Part shown: positions 1 through 7,478 of the stretch, in pieces
Numbering within the stretch: position 1 is the first letter of the stretch
Layout: each line of letters opens with the position of its first letter
Origin: JAFGED01 sp964551295
GTDB taxonomy: Bacteria > Chloroflexota > Anaerolineae > B4-G1
Reading direction: 5' to 3'
Assembly (NCBI GenBank): GCA_964551295.1
Contig: CAZKDJ010000049.1
Span: 1-22,925 of the forward strand
Length of the DNA: 22,925 bases
Program-made: the position numbers and the translations under genes
Notes under the pieces: model-generated
The model's database searches: none
The model's input: only the letters and a program-made list of their open reading frames with translations
What the model was told of the DNA's origin: nothing

Positions 1-54
1 GCGGCGGGCATCGGCGTTCTCAAACGCTCGACAGGGTGACTTTTGCGGTATTGC

Positions 55-77
55 ACAAATTGCCAATTTGTCCTACA
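55..77. repeat. AT-rich short palindrome, partial copy
   Basis: ACAAATT-GCC-AATTTGT is a 7-bp inverted repeat followed by CCTACA. The last ten bases, TTGTCCTACA, recur at 15071-15080 at the end of a longer and more perfect palindrome of the same AT-rich type (15054-15078). I read the two as diverged copies of one dispersed repeat. Both lie 40-60 bp upstream of a promoter-proximal start codon. The first 54 bases hold no complete gene. The frame from base 1 runs to a TGA at 37-39 and could be the last residues of an upstream gene, but nothing in it can be identified. Confidence 0.5.
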
Positions 78-95
78 CATAGCTCCTTTGACCTA

Positions 96-124
96 TTGAC
101 AATGTACGTCTAATGTTTTATGAT
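96..124 (+). promoter_or_regulatory. Near-consensus sigma-70 promoter, predicted leaderless
   Basis: TTGACA (96-101), a 17-bp spacer and TATGAT (119-124) match the housekeeping sigma-factor consensus in 11 of 12 positions. Transcription would start about 131, and the ATG of the first permease is at 133. No Shine-Dalgarno sequence can fit between them, and an in-frame TGA at 121-123 rules out an earlier start. The mRNA is therefore predicted to be leaderless or nearly so. Confidence 0.8.
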
Positions 125-132
125 GTGTCGTC

Positions 133-1251
133 ATGCGCTTCAAACCTCGCAGACTCACCAGTATACTCGTTAAAGAGTATCGTCATATCCTACGCGAACC
201 ACGCACGCTGTGGATGATCTTTTTATCCCCGGCGTTTGTCCTCATCGCACTCTCCTTCCTGTTCGCCAGCGGAAGCGGCCACGTCGAACTGGCTGTGTGG
301 GATCACGACCGCACTCCGATGTCGCGTGAGTTCACGTCCAACCTGGACAGCAATGCCGATTTTTCCGTGACGTACGTAGATGGCTACGAGGAGATCGATG
401 ACCTGTTGATAGACCAAGACATCGACGCAGCAGTCGTCATCCCCTCAGGGTTCGGAGACGCCGTTCACGACCCGGCGGGCGCTCCCGTGCAGGTGATCCT
501 CAATGGGATAGATACTTTTGCCGCAGGACAGGCAACCGGCAGCCTGTTGGGATACGCTTCTACCTTTGGCCTAAAGCTGAGCGAGCAGTTTTCCCTGTCC
601 GCTCCACCACCGCTGCAAGTCCACTCACAGCACGCCTATTCAAGTGATACAGACAAGCGCGACAGCATGATCCCCGCCCTCATTCCCTTGGTCTTTTCTC
701 TTCCAGCGATGGCGGCCGCACTGGCGCTGACCAAGGAGAAAGAAACCAAGACGTTGGAATCCCTCGTCGTCACTCCCGTGCGTCCGCTTGAGTACCTGGG
801 TGGCAAACTGGTCGCCTACGTCTCTACGGCGTTGGTTGGCTTGCTGCCGGTGTGGCTGGTGGCCACGGTGGTGTTCGGCGTGCCTTTCCGGGGCAATCTG
901 CTGGTATTCGTAGCGGCGACCGCTACGTTCCTGCTAGCCAACATGGGACTGGCCATCTTTATCGGCAACCTGGTGCACAGTCAACAGACGGCTACGGTGA
1001 TCGCCCTGTTCATCTTTTTCGTCCCCGGATTTTTCCTGGCCGGCCTGATCGATCCCATCGACACAACAAAGATCGTGAGCACCGGGGTTTCTCATATCCT
1101 GCCCGCCACCCATTTTGTCACCATCTGCCGCGCGATCTTTGTCAAGGGAGCCACCCTGGGCGATATATGGCCATCGGTGGTTGGGCTTTTGGGCATCGCC
1201 GCTGCCTGGGTTGGGTTGGGCGCGCTGACATTCAAGAAACGGACGAGTTGA
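133..1251 (+). CDS. ABC-2 type transporter permease (first of pair)
   Basis: The 372-residue membrane protein has the layout of the ABC2_membrane_3 (YhhJ/YbhS-like) family: a short cytoplasmic N-terminus, one membrane helix near residues 28-46, a long extracytoplasmic domain (about 47-178), then five or six membrane helices to the C-terminus. Between helices it carries the family's cytoplasmic segment KEKETKTLESLVVTPV, aligning with RERERGTLEQLRITPV in the next gene. Such permeases export drugs, lipids or other molecules with a separate ATPase. No ATPase gene is present here, so the partner must be outside the window. The stop overlaps the next ATG by one base (TGATG), so the two permeases are probably co-translated and form a heterodimer. 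The start is fixed by an upstream in-frame stop and the promoter position. The substrate cannot be told from sequence. Confidence 0.88.
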   Translation: MRFKPRRLTSILVKEYRHILREPRTLWMIFLSPAFVLIALSFLFASGSGHVELAVWDHDRTPMSREFTSNLDSNADFSVTYVDGYEEIDDLLIDQDIDAAVVIPSGFGDAVHDPAGAPVQVILNGIDTFAAGQATGSLLGYASTFGLKLSEQFSLSAPPPLQVHSQHAYSSDTDKRDSMIPALIPLVFSLPAMAAALALTKEKETKTLESLVVTPVRPLEYLGGKLVAYVSTALVGLLPVWLVATVVFGVPFRGNLLVFVAATATFLLANMGLAIFIGNLVHSQQTATVIALFIFFVPGFFLAGLIDPIDTTKIVSTGVSHILPATHFVTICRAIFVKGATLGDIWPSVVGLLGIAAAWVGLGALTFKKRTS

Positions 1252-2543
1252 TGAAAGACATTCTGCACCGCATCTGGAGCGTGGTCGTCAAAGAGTTCCT
1301 ACAACTATCTCGCGATAAGGTGCTCATGGGATTCGTGATCCTGGCTCCCCTGCTGGAGCTAGCCCTGATGGCCAATATGACGGGGGACAGCGTCGGCAAT
1401 CTGCCGCTGGCCGTCGTCGACAGAGACGCCAGCCGGGCCAGCCGTGAGCTGGTCGCCAAACTGGACCAATCCGAGGAACTGCTGCTGACGACGTATGCGG
1501 AAAACGTCGACCAGGCGCGTGAAGCGATGCAACACGGGAAGGTCGGCGCCATCGTCGTCGTGCCCCCTGGCTACGGAGAATATCTGACCGATCCCCAGCA
1601 AAGCGCGGAGGTGCAGGTGATCGTGGATGACTCTAACTATGTGGTCGCCACCACCGCCGAATCGAGCGTCAAAAACGCGGCGTCCGAGATCAGCCGAGAT
1701 CTCACGGCCCACACGACCACCATCAGCGGCGAGCCGGTGAAAATAAGCTTTGTGGCCCGCTTCAACGCCGCCCTCGACAGCCGGCCGCGCACCATCACTG
1801 CCCTATTGGCCATGATCGTCTACCAGGTGACGCTGATCATCGCCGCCCAGAGCTTTACGCGCGAGCGAGAACGGGGCACACTCGAACAACTGCGTATCAC
1901 GCCGGTGGGACGGGTAGAGCTGATCGTGGGCAAGGCGATTCCCACTCTGGTGATTGGCTTGATCAACGCTCTGACGATGATCGGTCTGATCATCGTCTGG
2001 TTTGAGGTGCCGATACGTGGCTCGCTGCCGCTCCTCCTGCTGCTCTCCATCCCCTTCATTCTAGCGCAAATCGGCTGGGGCACGCTGATTTCGCTGGTCT
2101 CTCACAACCAACAGCAGGCCGTGCTGTTTGTCTTTGCTATGGCGATGTTGGAAGTGGCCTGCTCCGGTTTTCTCGTCCCGGCGTCCGACATGCCCAAGGT
2201 GATGCAAGTGGTGTCCCAAGTCTCCTCAGTACAGCACTACCTGGTGATCCTGCGCGGCGTGATGCTGCGTGGCGCCGGGATCGGATCGGTTTGGGTGCCC
2301 ACGCTGGCGCTGACCGGCGTCGCACTCGCGGCGATGGCGCTGGCCTGGTTGCGGCTGCACGCCGGGCTGGATACCGACTCGCTGCGGCAGCGCCTGCGGG
2401 CCGCCTGGCAGCAGCGCCAAAAGCAGAGTCGGCGCAGGCCCTCGCCCACCACCAGGTCCAGAAGGGAAAAAACCAAGCTGGCTCCCCAGCCGGTGTACGC
2501 CACCCACCAGGAGCCCGTGCGCCGCCGGCGCAGGCGCTCTTGA
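1251..2543 (+). CDS. ABC-2 type transporter permease (second of pair)
   Basis: This 430-residue permease is a diverged paralogue of the gene before it. It has the same architecture: an N-terminal helix near residues 25-45, a large extracytoplasmic domain, the RERERGTLEQLRITPVG segment, and about five C-terminal helices. The reading frame stays open upstream to 852, but that extension only overlaps the first permease out of frame. The ATG at 1251, coupled to the previous stop, gives a start that aligns with the paralogue (ILHRIWSVVVKEFLQLSRDK against ILVKEYRHILREPRT). The C-terminus is unusual: after the last helix there are about 60 strongly basic, probably disordered residues ending in a run of six arginines before the final serine. 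The tail might bind membrane phospholipid or nucleic acid, but that is speculation. Confidence 0.87.
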   Translation: MKDILHRIWSVVVKEFLQLSRDKVLMGFVILAPLLELALMANMTGDSVGNLPLAVVDRDASRASRELVAKLDQSEELLLTTYAENVDQAREAMQHGKVGAIVVVPPGYGEYLTDPQQSAEVQVIVDDSNYVVATTAESSVKNAASEISRDLTAHTTTISGEPVKISFVARFNAALDSRPRTITALLAMIVYQVTLIIAAQSFTRERERGTLEQLRITPVGRVELIVGKAIPTLVIGLINALTMIGLIIVWFEVPIRGSLPLLLLLSIPFILAQIGWGTLISLVSHNQQQAVLFVFAMAMLEVACSGFLVPASDMPKVMQVVSQVSSVQHYLVILRGVMLRGAGIGSVWVPTLALTGVALAAMALAWLRLHAGLDTDSLRQRLRAAWQQRQKQSRRRPSPTTRSRREKTKLAPQPVYATHQEPVRRRRRRS

Positions 2544-2578
2544 ACCCAGAGACTTTATTTGTAACGCCGCGGTGGGAT

Positions 2579-2607
2579 TTGACATAAACCTCCCTTGCTG
2601 GTATAAT
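2579..2607 (+). promoter_or_regulatory. Perfect-consensus sigma-70 promoter for the helicase gene
   Basis: TTGACA (2579-2584), exactly 17 bp, then TATAAT (2602-2607). TGG immediately before the -10 box also makes an extended -10. The predicted transcription start is about 2613-2614, some 123 nt before the helicase ATG. It is the strongest-looking promoter in the window. Confidence 0.88.
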
Positions 2608-2613
2608 AAGCAG

Positions 2614-2736
2614 CGTTGGTTAATCGGTTTGGCATCACTCACCGCTCCGATCAGGCAATCGGAGCGGTTTTTTTATACCAGACCAAACATAAATGGATCC
2701 ACAGGCAGGAGCCTGTGTGTATAGCGAAGGAGCATT
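2614..2736 (+). promoter_or_regulatory. Structured 5' leader of the helicase mRNA
   Basis: The roughly 123-nt leader contains, in order: a segment with AATCGG (2622-2627), which repeats the 3' side of the later terminator stem; an intrinsic terminator (2642-2674); a second hairpin CACAGGC-AGGA-GCCTGTG (2700-2717); and a Shine-Dalgarno sequence GAAGGAG (2726-2732) four bases before the ATG. The upstream ATCGG could pair with CCGAT of the terminator's 5' arm, a weak five-pair alternative fold. The arrangement is that of a transcription attenuator, or of a small RNA gene placed directly upstream of the helicase. No named riboswitch class is recognised. Confidence 0.55.
2642..2674 (+). terminator. 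Intrinsic terminator between promoter and gene
   Basis: CCGCTCCGAT and ATCGGAGCGG form a perfect 10-bp stem around the loop CAGGCA and are followed directly by seven T residues. It lies about 60 nt after the predicted transcription start and 63 nt before the helicase ATG, so it cannot serve the permease genes alone. Transcripts from the 2579 promoter must pass it to reach the helicase. Confidence 0.85.
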
Positions 2737-3960
2737 ATGCGTTTCACAGAGTTCAATTTGAGTCAACCCTTGCAAAAGGCGGTCCGAGATTTGGGTTACG
2801 AGGAGACAACCTCCGTTCAGACCCAGGCTATCCCGCCCGGCCTGCGAGGACGCGACATCGTCGGCTGCGCGCCGACGGGCACAGGCAAGACGCTGGCCTT
2901 TCTTCTGCCGGCACTGGAGCACCTGCTGCAGAGTCCGGCCAAGACCAAATCACCCCGCGTGGTGATTCTGGAGCCAACGCGAGAGCTGGCCATCCAGATC
3001 GCCGGAGAGGCGCGGAAGCTGGCCGCCGGCACGTCGCTGCGCGTCGTGTCCGTATATGGTGGAGCCGAGATGAAAAAGCAGATCAGCGGACTGCGCCGCG
3101 GCGCCGACATCGTCGTCGCCACGCCCGGTCGCTTGATGGACCACATGCGCCGCAAGAACGTGCGCTTTGACGACCTACACGTCCTCGTGCTGGACGAGGC
3201 CGACCGCATGCTGGACATGGGCTTTCTGCCGGACATCAAACACATCGTCAGCCGCATGCCGCGCCAGCGCCAGACCATGCTTTTCTCGGCCACCATGCCC
3301 CAGACGATTCTAGCCCTCGCGCGCCGGTTCCAGCACGAGCCGGTAGACATCGAGATAAACCCGGCCCGCCCGCCCGAGGCAATCCATCAGGCGCTCTATC
3401 CGGTGCCCAAGCACCTCAAGCTTGAGCTACTGCAGGCCATACTCGACCAGATGGACGTCGACAGCATGCTGGTGTTTACCCGCACCAAACAGGAGGCGGA
3501 CATCGTGACCCGCCAACTGCGCCAGGCCAAGATCTCGGTAGCCTGTATTCACGGAGATTTCAAGCAAAGGCAGCGAATCGCTGCGCTGGAGGGATTCCGC
3601 TCGGGCAAGCACCGTGTCCTGGTCGCCACCAACATCGCCGCGCGGGGACTGGACGTGGAGGGCATCTCGCACGTGATCAACTACGACGTGCCGGAACATC
3701 CCGAGGATTACGTGCACCGCATCGGGCGCACCGCCCGCGCCGATGCCGACGGCGACGCCATCACCCTGGTCACGCCCGACGACGAAGCGCTAATCCACCG
3801 GATTGAATACCTGCTGGATCGCAGGATCGAGCGCAAGACCCTGCCGGGGTTCGACTATGACGTGCCGACGCCCTCGTGGGCCAAGCCCTCGGCAGAGGCA
3901 TTGATGAGACGGGTCACTCAGTCACAGAGCCTGGCCGACCGCTGGCGATCGATGCGCTAG
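2737..3960 (+). CDS. DEAD-box ATP-dependent RNA helicase, RhlE-like
   Basis: All superfamily 2 DEAD-box motifs are present in this 407-residue protein: Q motif glutamine Q28, Walker A APTGTGKT (45-52, K51), Ia PTRELAIQ, GG, Ib TPGRLMDH, DEAD (153-156), SAT (184-186), then motif IV LVFTRTK, motif V ARGLDV and motif VI HRIGRTAR. The enzyme unwinds short RNA duplexes with ATP, typically in ribosome assembly, RNA decay or cold adaptation. It lacks the long basic C-terminal tail of many RhlE or CsdA proteins and ends about 30 residues after the RecA2 core. The ATG follows GAAGGAG. It is monocistronic, with its own consensus promoter and an internal leader terminator suggesting attenuation. The assignment to RhlE rather than another DEAD subfamily rests on overall resemblance, so I give no gene symbol. 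Confidence 0.93.
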   Translation: MRFTEFNLSQPLQKAVRDLGYEETTSVQTQAIPPGLRGRDIVGCAPTGTGKTLAFLLPALEHLLQSPAKTKSPRVVILEPTRELAIQIAGEARKLAAGTSLRVVSVYGGAEMKKQISGLRRGADIVVATPGRLMDHMRRKNVRFDDLHVLVLDEADRMLDMGFLPDIKHIVSRMPRQRQTMLFSATMPQTILALARRFQHEPVDIEINPARPPEAIHQALYPVPKHLKLELLQAILDQMDVDSMLVFTRTKQEADIVTRQLRQAKISVACIHGDFKQRQRIAALEGFRSGKHRVLVATNIAARGLDVEGISHVINYDVPEHPEDYVHRIGRTARADADGDAITLVTPDDEALIHRIEYLLDRRIERKTLPGFDYDVPTPSWAKPSAEALMRRVTQSQSLADRWRSMR

Positions 3961-4004
3961 CAGCGCCAGGCCAACAGGACTTGGATTGAATCCAAAGGGC
4001 AATT

Positions 4005-4036
4005 CAGAAGCCGGGGTTGAGAGACCCCGGCTTCTG
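4005..4036. terminator. Perfect hairpin between convergent genes
   Basis: CAGAAGCCGGGG and CCCCGGCTTCTG form an uninterrupted 12-bp stem around an 8-nt loop. It lies in the 87-bp gap between the helicase (plus strand) and the minus-strand repeat-protein gene, where a shared terminator is expected. Neither side has a T-tract, so it may instead be a dispersed palindromic repeat used as a transcript end. Confidence 0.6.
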
Positions 4037-4047
4037 GTGTTACTGGC

Positions 4048-5958
4048 TCAATTCTCTCTCATGATGACAGGCAGGTAGATGGCGTGAGGCCACTCCACAT
4101 CGCTCGAGAACCGGAGCTCGATGCCGCCCACCAGGTCGCCGGCAACGTAGCCTTCTACGTCAACGGTCGGCACGCTGCCAGCTTCTTGCTGCAAGACGTG
4201 CATCTCCTGCAAGCCGAGCATATCCGATGGCGTGGATGGACATGGTATTTTGACCACGACCATAACGACTCCCGAGGTGAACGGGGCGAGTTCCAAGGTA
4301 TCACTGGGTATGGTGGTCACCTCCCATCCGGCCGGCACGTTGAAGGTGATCAGCCCGATATCTACCGTCGCAGTAAAAGGCGAGTCATTGTACACAGTGA
4401 AGGAAAAGACGTTTGTGCCGCAGAACGTGCGCTCTGCCACATCCACGTTGCGCTGGCTCTCCTGGGGTTCGTACCACCCTGCGAAGTCGCTCAACAGGAC
4501 GCGGATGCATTGGTGACCGGACTGGACCGGTATCCACGTTACAGTTACTGTATCCGTCATTCCCGGCGTCAACGTCACCCAGCGGGTGGGGGTCATGATC
4601 CCCGTTGTCGAGAAAGGAATCCCCATGCCAAAGTCGGCCCAGCCGAATTCCAGTTTGACCGTCATGGTCACGCCGCTGCTGTTATACACCACGGTGCTAA
4701 TCTGGGACGGTTGGCCCTGCTGGGGCGGGTAGGGATCGATGCTGATCTCTGATTCGGCGTAGCCTTTCTCGTGGGGCTTGTGGAGGGGAATGGGTGGGAT
4801 GTCCATCTTGCGAAAGCCGCCGATGAGCTCGCCATGCGCAAAAGCCTCCACGTCCACGATCGGCTCGCCGGTGCCTAACTGGGCGCCGGGTGGCGGGGTG
4901 ACGGTCAGGGTCACTGGCCGTACCTCGCGGGGCATCATATTGGACAGGACATCTGGCGAAAGTTCGAGTCCCCAATCAGGCCGGTGAGGGATCAAACCCA
5001 AGGTGACAGTCACGGGATAGTCGCGGGGGTTGCCTACCTCAAAGATCAGGGAGTGCCCCACCCCGGGCTCCAAGGGCTCGCCCACGTCGATGTTGCGCTG
5101 GCTCCAGACGGGTTCGTGGCCTTCTACCTCTAGTTCCACCTGCACGCAGAACTTGCCGTGCTGGCCCGGAGGCGGTTCCCAGGCGGTGTGCCCGCGGGCG
5201 GCGCCGTGTGCTGGCACAAAGATGTGGACGGGATTGTGGATGATGCCTGTGGTGGTAAAAGGCAAGCCAATCCCAAAGTGCGCCACGTTGAAGGTGACCG
5301 TCACAACCTGATCATGTTCGGTGGGGTTGAACACCTCGACGCTGAGATGGACCGGCTGACCGGGAACGATGGGATACGGGTCGACGCCGATCTCGGATTC
5401 AGCATACACGGGGTCCTTGGGCCGGTGGGCGGGCACTGGCGGGCGATAGATCTTGCGAAAGCCGCCGATGAGCTTGCCCTCCGCGTAGGCTTCTACGTCG
5501 ACGATGGGGTCTCCATCTCAGGACAGAGCGGCCGGAGGGGTGACGGCCAGAATGACAACTCTCTCTTCGCCCGGTGGCACGTTGGGCAGGACATCATCCG
5601 AGAGTTCGAGGCCCCAGTCGGGAAAGTGGGGGATCAGTCTCAGGGTGATGGTCACGGGGTGGTCGAAGGGGTTGTGCACGACAAAGGGCCGGGAATGAGG
5701 CTGGTTTGGTTCCAGGGGCTCGCCCACGTCAATGTTGCGTTGGCTGCGGAGAGTCTCTTCGAGACCGGGCAGGCTTATCTCGACCTGGAAACACCACAGG
5801 TCCCCCTCGTCCGGCGGCACCCAGATAGTGGACGGCCGGACCATGCCGTGGGCCGGCACGATCAGAGGTATGGGAGCGTTGATCGGGACGAAGGGCAGCC
5901 CGATGCCAAAGGGAGCGAAACCAAAGGTAACGGTGATGGGTTGATCGTCATCCGACAT
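4048..5958 (-). pseudogene. Secreted Ig-like repeat protein, in-frame TGA and missing 5' end
   Basis: One frame of 637 codons is broken only by a TGA at 5520-5518. The 146 residues before it and the 489 after it belong to the same protein. It has three tandem units of about 200 residues rich in beta strand. Each carries variants of YAESEI-DPYP, FG(I/M)G(L/I)PF, SQRN(I/V)DV and, at the end, (P)xVDVEA-GELIGGFRK. The units resemble Ig-like or NEW-type beta sandwiches of cell-surface proteins. The C-terminus IYLPVIMREN matches a YLP-type tail I associate with Chloroflexota exported proteins. The first unit starts in the middle. The frame stays open to 6000 but has no start codon, signal peptide or YAESEI block. 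A strong AGGAGG-N6-GTG (6016-6002) lies just upstream in another frame. I read it as a 5'-truncated gene with a nonsense mutation. TGA read-through is the alternative. The function is unknown, perhaps adhesion or envelope structure. Confidence 0.75.
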
Positions 5959-6001
5959 GTTGTATATCTGATCCTGTGAGTAGAACGGCTCATTTGCTGT
6001 T

Positions 6002-6016
6002 CACTGCTTTCCTCCT
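6002..6016 (-). promoter_or_regulatory. Orphan ribosome binding site and GTG
   Basis: On the minus strand AGGAGG (6016-6011), six bases, then GTG (6004-6002) is an ideal translation start. The GTG frame ends after four codons and is out of frame with the repeat protein downstream. It is probably the original start of that gene, left behind when the signal-peptide region was lost. Confidence 0.45.
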
Positions 6017-6087
6017 CTTGCCAAGTGTCTATTGTGGAGCAACTGATTTTCTCCTTTGGCCCACACTACATAGTTTACTTGGTAAGC

Positions 6088-6120
6088 GTGGAGAAAACGT
6101 GAGGAGAACGTGGGGAAAAT
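6088..6120 (+). repeat. Three tandem 11-bp imperfect repeats
   Basis: GTGGAGAAAAC, GTGAGGAGAAC and GTGGGGAAAAT lie head to tail without spacers. The 11-bp period is one DNA helical turn, so the copies would sit on the same face of the helix. They occupy the middle of the 293-bp gap between the divergent repeat-protein gene and the peptidase operon, about 70 bp upstream of the -35 region. This suits a cooperative regulator binding site, which is inference only. Confidence 0.55.
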
Positions 6121-6179
6121 GTCATTAAACAAGCTCGCTCGCGCCTTTTCCTAACTCCGACCAAAATAACACATTCAAT

Positions 6180-6216
6180 CAAGAATTCTTGCCCTCCCGC
6201 CCTGTCAGAGTATAAT
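6180..6216 (+). promoter_or_regulatory. Promoter of the M24 peptidase operon with overlapping palindrome
   Basis: TTGCCC (6189-6194), 16 bp and TATAAT (6211-6216) form a promoter predicted to start near 6223. The 12-bp perfect palindrome CAAGAATTCTTG (6180-6191) overlaps the -35 box, the usual place for a repressor operator. The Shine-Dalgarno sequence AAAGG (6237-6241) precedes the ATG at 6252. Confidence 0.68.
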
Positions 6217-6251
6217 ACTACTCAACAATCTTAGTCAAAGGTAGGCCACTT

Positions 6252-7478
6252 ATGAAACAAGACCTCGATCGATTGATGGAAGAGCACGGACTGGACGCGG
6301 CCCTTATCTCTGGAACGGTCCACGGCAACCCGGCAATGGTCTATATGACCAACGGCGCTGGGCTTACCACAGGCATGGTGATCAAAAAGCGCGGCGAGGA
6401 GCCCGTACTCCTATGCTGGCCAATGGAGCGGGAGGTGGCCGCCGCCAGCGGTCTGGCGACCGTCAACTTGGCCAAGTACGACTATAACGCACTGGCACGC
6501 GAGATGGGCGACCGGCTGGCCGCCACCGTCGAGCTCTACCGTCGCATCTTTGCCGACCTGGACGTCAGTGGGCGCGTCGGCTTTTACGGTATGGAGGATA
6601 GGGGTCGCGCGTGGACGCTGCTCAACGCGCTGAACGCACAATTGGACGACATCAAAGTCTGTGGTGAGTTCGACGTGACACTGATCGAGGCCGCCCGCAC
6701 CACCAAGGGCGCCGACGAGGCGGCGCGGGTGCGCCAGATGGGCAGGCGCACGTGCGACATCATCGGCCAGACGGTCGCGTTCCTCCAATCGCACAGCGTC
6801 AAGGACGGCGCGCTGGTGCAGGCCGATGGCTCGCCGCTGACCATCGGGCACGTGCACGCGCAGATCAACCGCTTCATCGCCGAGCAGGGGCTCGAAGACC
6901 CCGAGGGATTCATCTTTTCCATCGGGCGCGACGCGGGCGTCCCGCACAACAAGGGCACGCTGGACACCGTGATGGAATTGGGCCGCACCATCGTTTTCGA
7001 CATCTTTCCGCGCGAGGCCGGCGGCGGCTACTTTGCCGACGTGACCCGCACCTTCTGCCTGGGCTATGCCCCGCCGGAGGTCGAAAAGATCTACCGGGAC
7101 GTCTACGACTGCCAGGCGCAGATATTGGGCGTGTACGAGGTCGGCACGGAGGCCAAGCGCTACCAGCAGATGACGTGCGAGTTCTTTGCCGAAAGAGGCC
7201 ACCCCACCACCATCGCCGCCGACTCACAGATCGAGTCCGGCTACGTACACACCGTCGGCCACGGCCTGGGGCTAGATATCCACGAGGAGCCGCGCTTTGC
7301 CGACCTGCCCTCCAACACCGACGTGCTCAAGCCGGGCCACATCTTTACCTGCGAGCCGGGGTTGTACTATCCAGATAAGGGCTACGGCGCGCGCATCGAG
7401 GACGACGTGTGGATCGATGAAAAGGGCACCGTGCACAATTTGACGGATTTTCCCAAGGAGTTGGTGATCGAGCTATGA
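6252..7478 (+). CDS. M24 family metallopeptidase (Xaa-Pro aminopeptidase-like)
   Basis: This 408-residue protein has the two-part layout of prolidase and aminopeptidase P: an N-terminal creatinase-like domain (about 1-150) and a C-terminal pita-bread catalytic domain. The five conserved metal ligands are all visible: D250 (VFDIFPRE), D263 (YFADVTRTF), H337 (VGHGLGLDIHE), E368 (CEPGLYYP) and E383 (RIEDDVWI). It should therefore be an active dinuclear-metal exopeptidase that removes N-terminal residues before proline or splits X-Pro dipeptides. No signal peptide is visible, so it is probably cytoplasmic. Its end overlaps the tsaD start (ATGA), indicating co-translation. It opens the five-gene run. 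Whether the substrate is an X-Pro peptide or dipeptide cannot be decided from sequence. Confidence 0.9.
   Translation: MKQDLDRLMEEHGLDAALISGTVHGNPAMVYMTNGAGLTTGMVIKKRGEEPVLLCWPMEREVAAASGLATVNLAKYDYNALAREMGDRLAATVELYRRIFADLDVSGRVGFYGMEDRGRAWTLLNALNAQLDDIKVCGEFDVTLIEAARTTKGADEAARVRQMGRRTCDIIGQTVAFLQSHSVKDGALVQADGSPLTIGHVHAQINRFIAEQGLEDPEGFIFSIGRDAGVPHNKGTLDTVMELGRTIVFDIFPREAGGGYFADVTRTFCLGYAPPEVEKIYRDVYDCQAQILGVYEVGTEAKRYQQMTCEFFAERGHPTTIAADSQIESGYVHTVGHGLGLDIHEEPRFADLPSNTDVLKPGHIFTCEPGLYYPDKGYGARIEDDVWIDEKGTVHNLTDFPKELVIEL

Noticed and set aside
852..1250. Upstream extension of the second permease frame to 852
   Set aside because: The extra 133 residues overlap the first permease in another frame, are rich in Arg, Pro and His, and lack family similarity. 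The coupled ATG at 1251 aligns with the paralogue.
2616..3170. Open frame from a TTG at 2616 through the helicase leader
   Set aside because: It translates the terminator hairpin and then runs out of frame through the helicase gene. The only support is that its TTG lies near the predicted transcription start, which is too weak for a leader peptide call.
4084..5979. Long plus-strand open frames opposite the repeat-protein gene
   Set aside because: The minus-strand reading shows clear tandem repeats conserved at protein level. The plus-strand readings are its complement and have no family character.
6180..6191. CAAGAATTCTTG as part of a named regulon site such as CIRCE or a LexA box
   Set aside because: It does not match the CIRCE arms or a standard LexA box, so I report it only as an unnamed palindrome.
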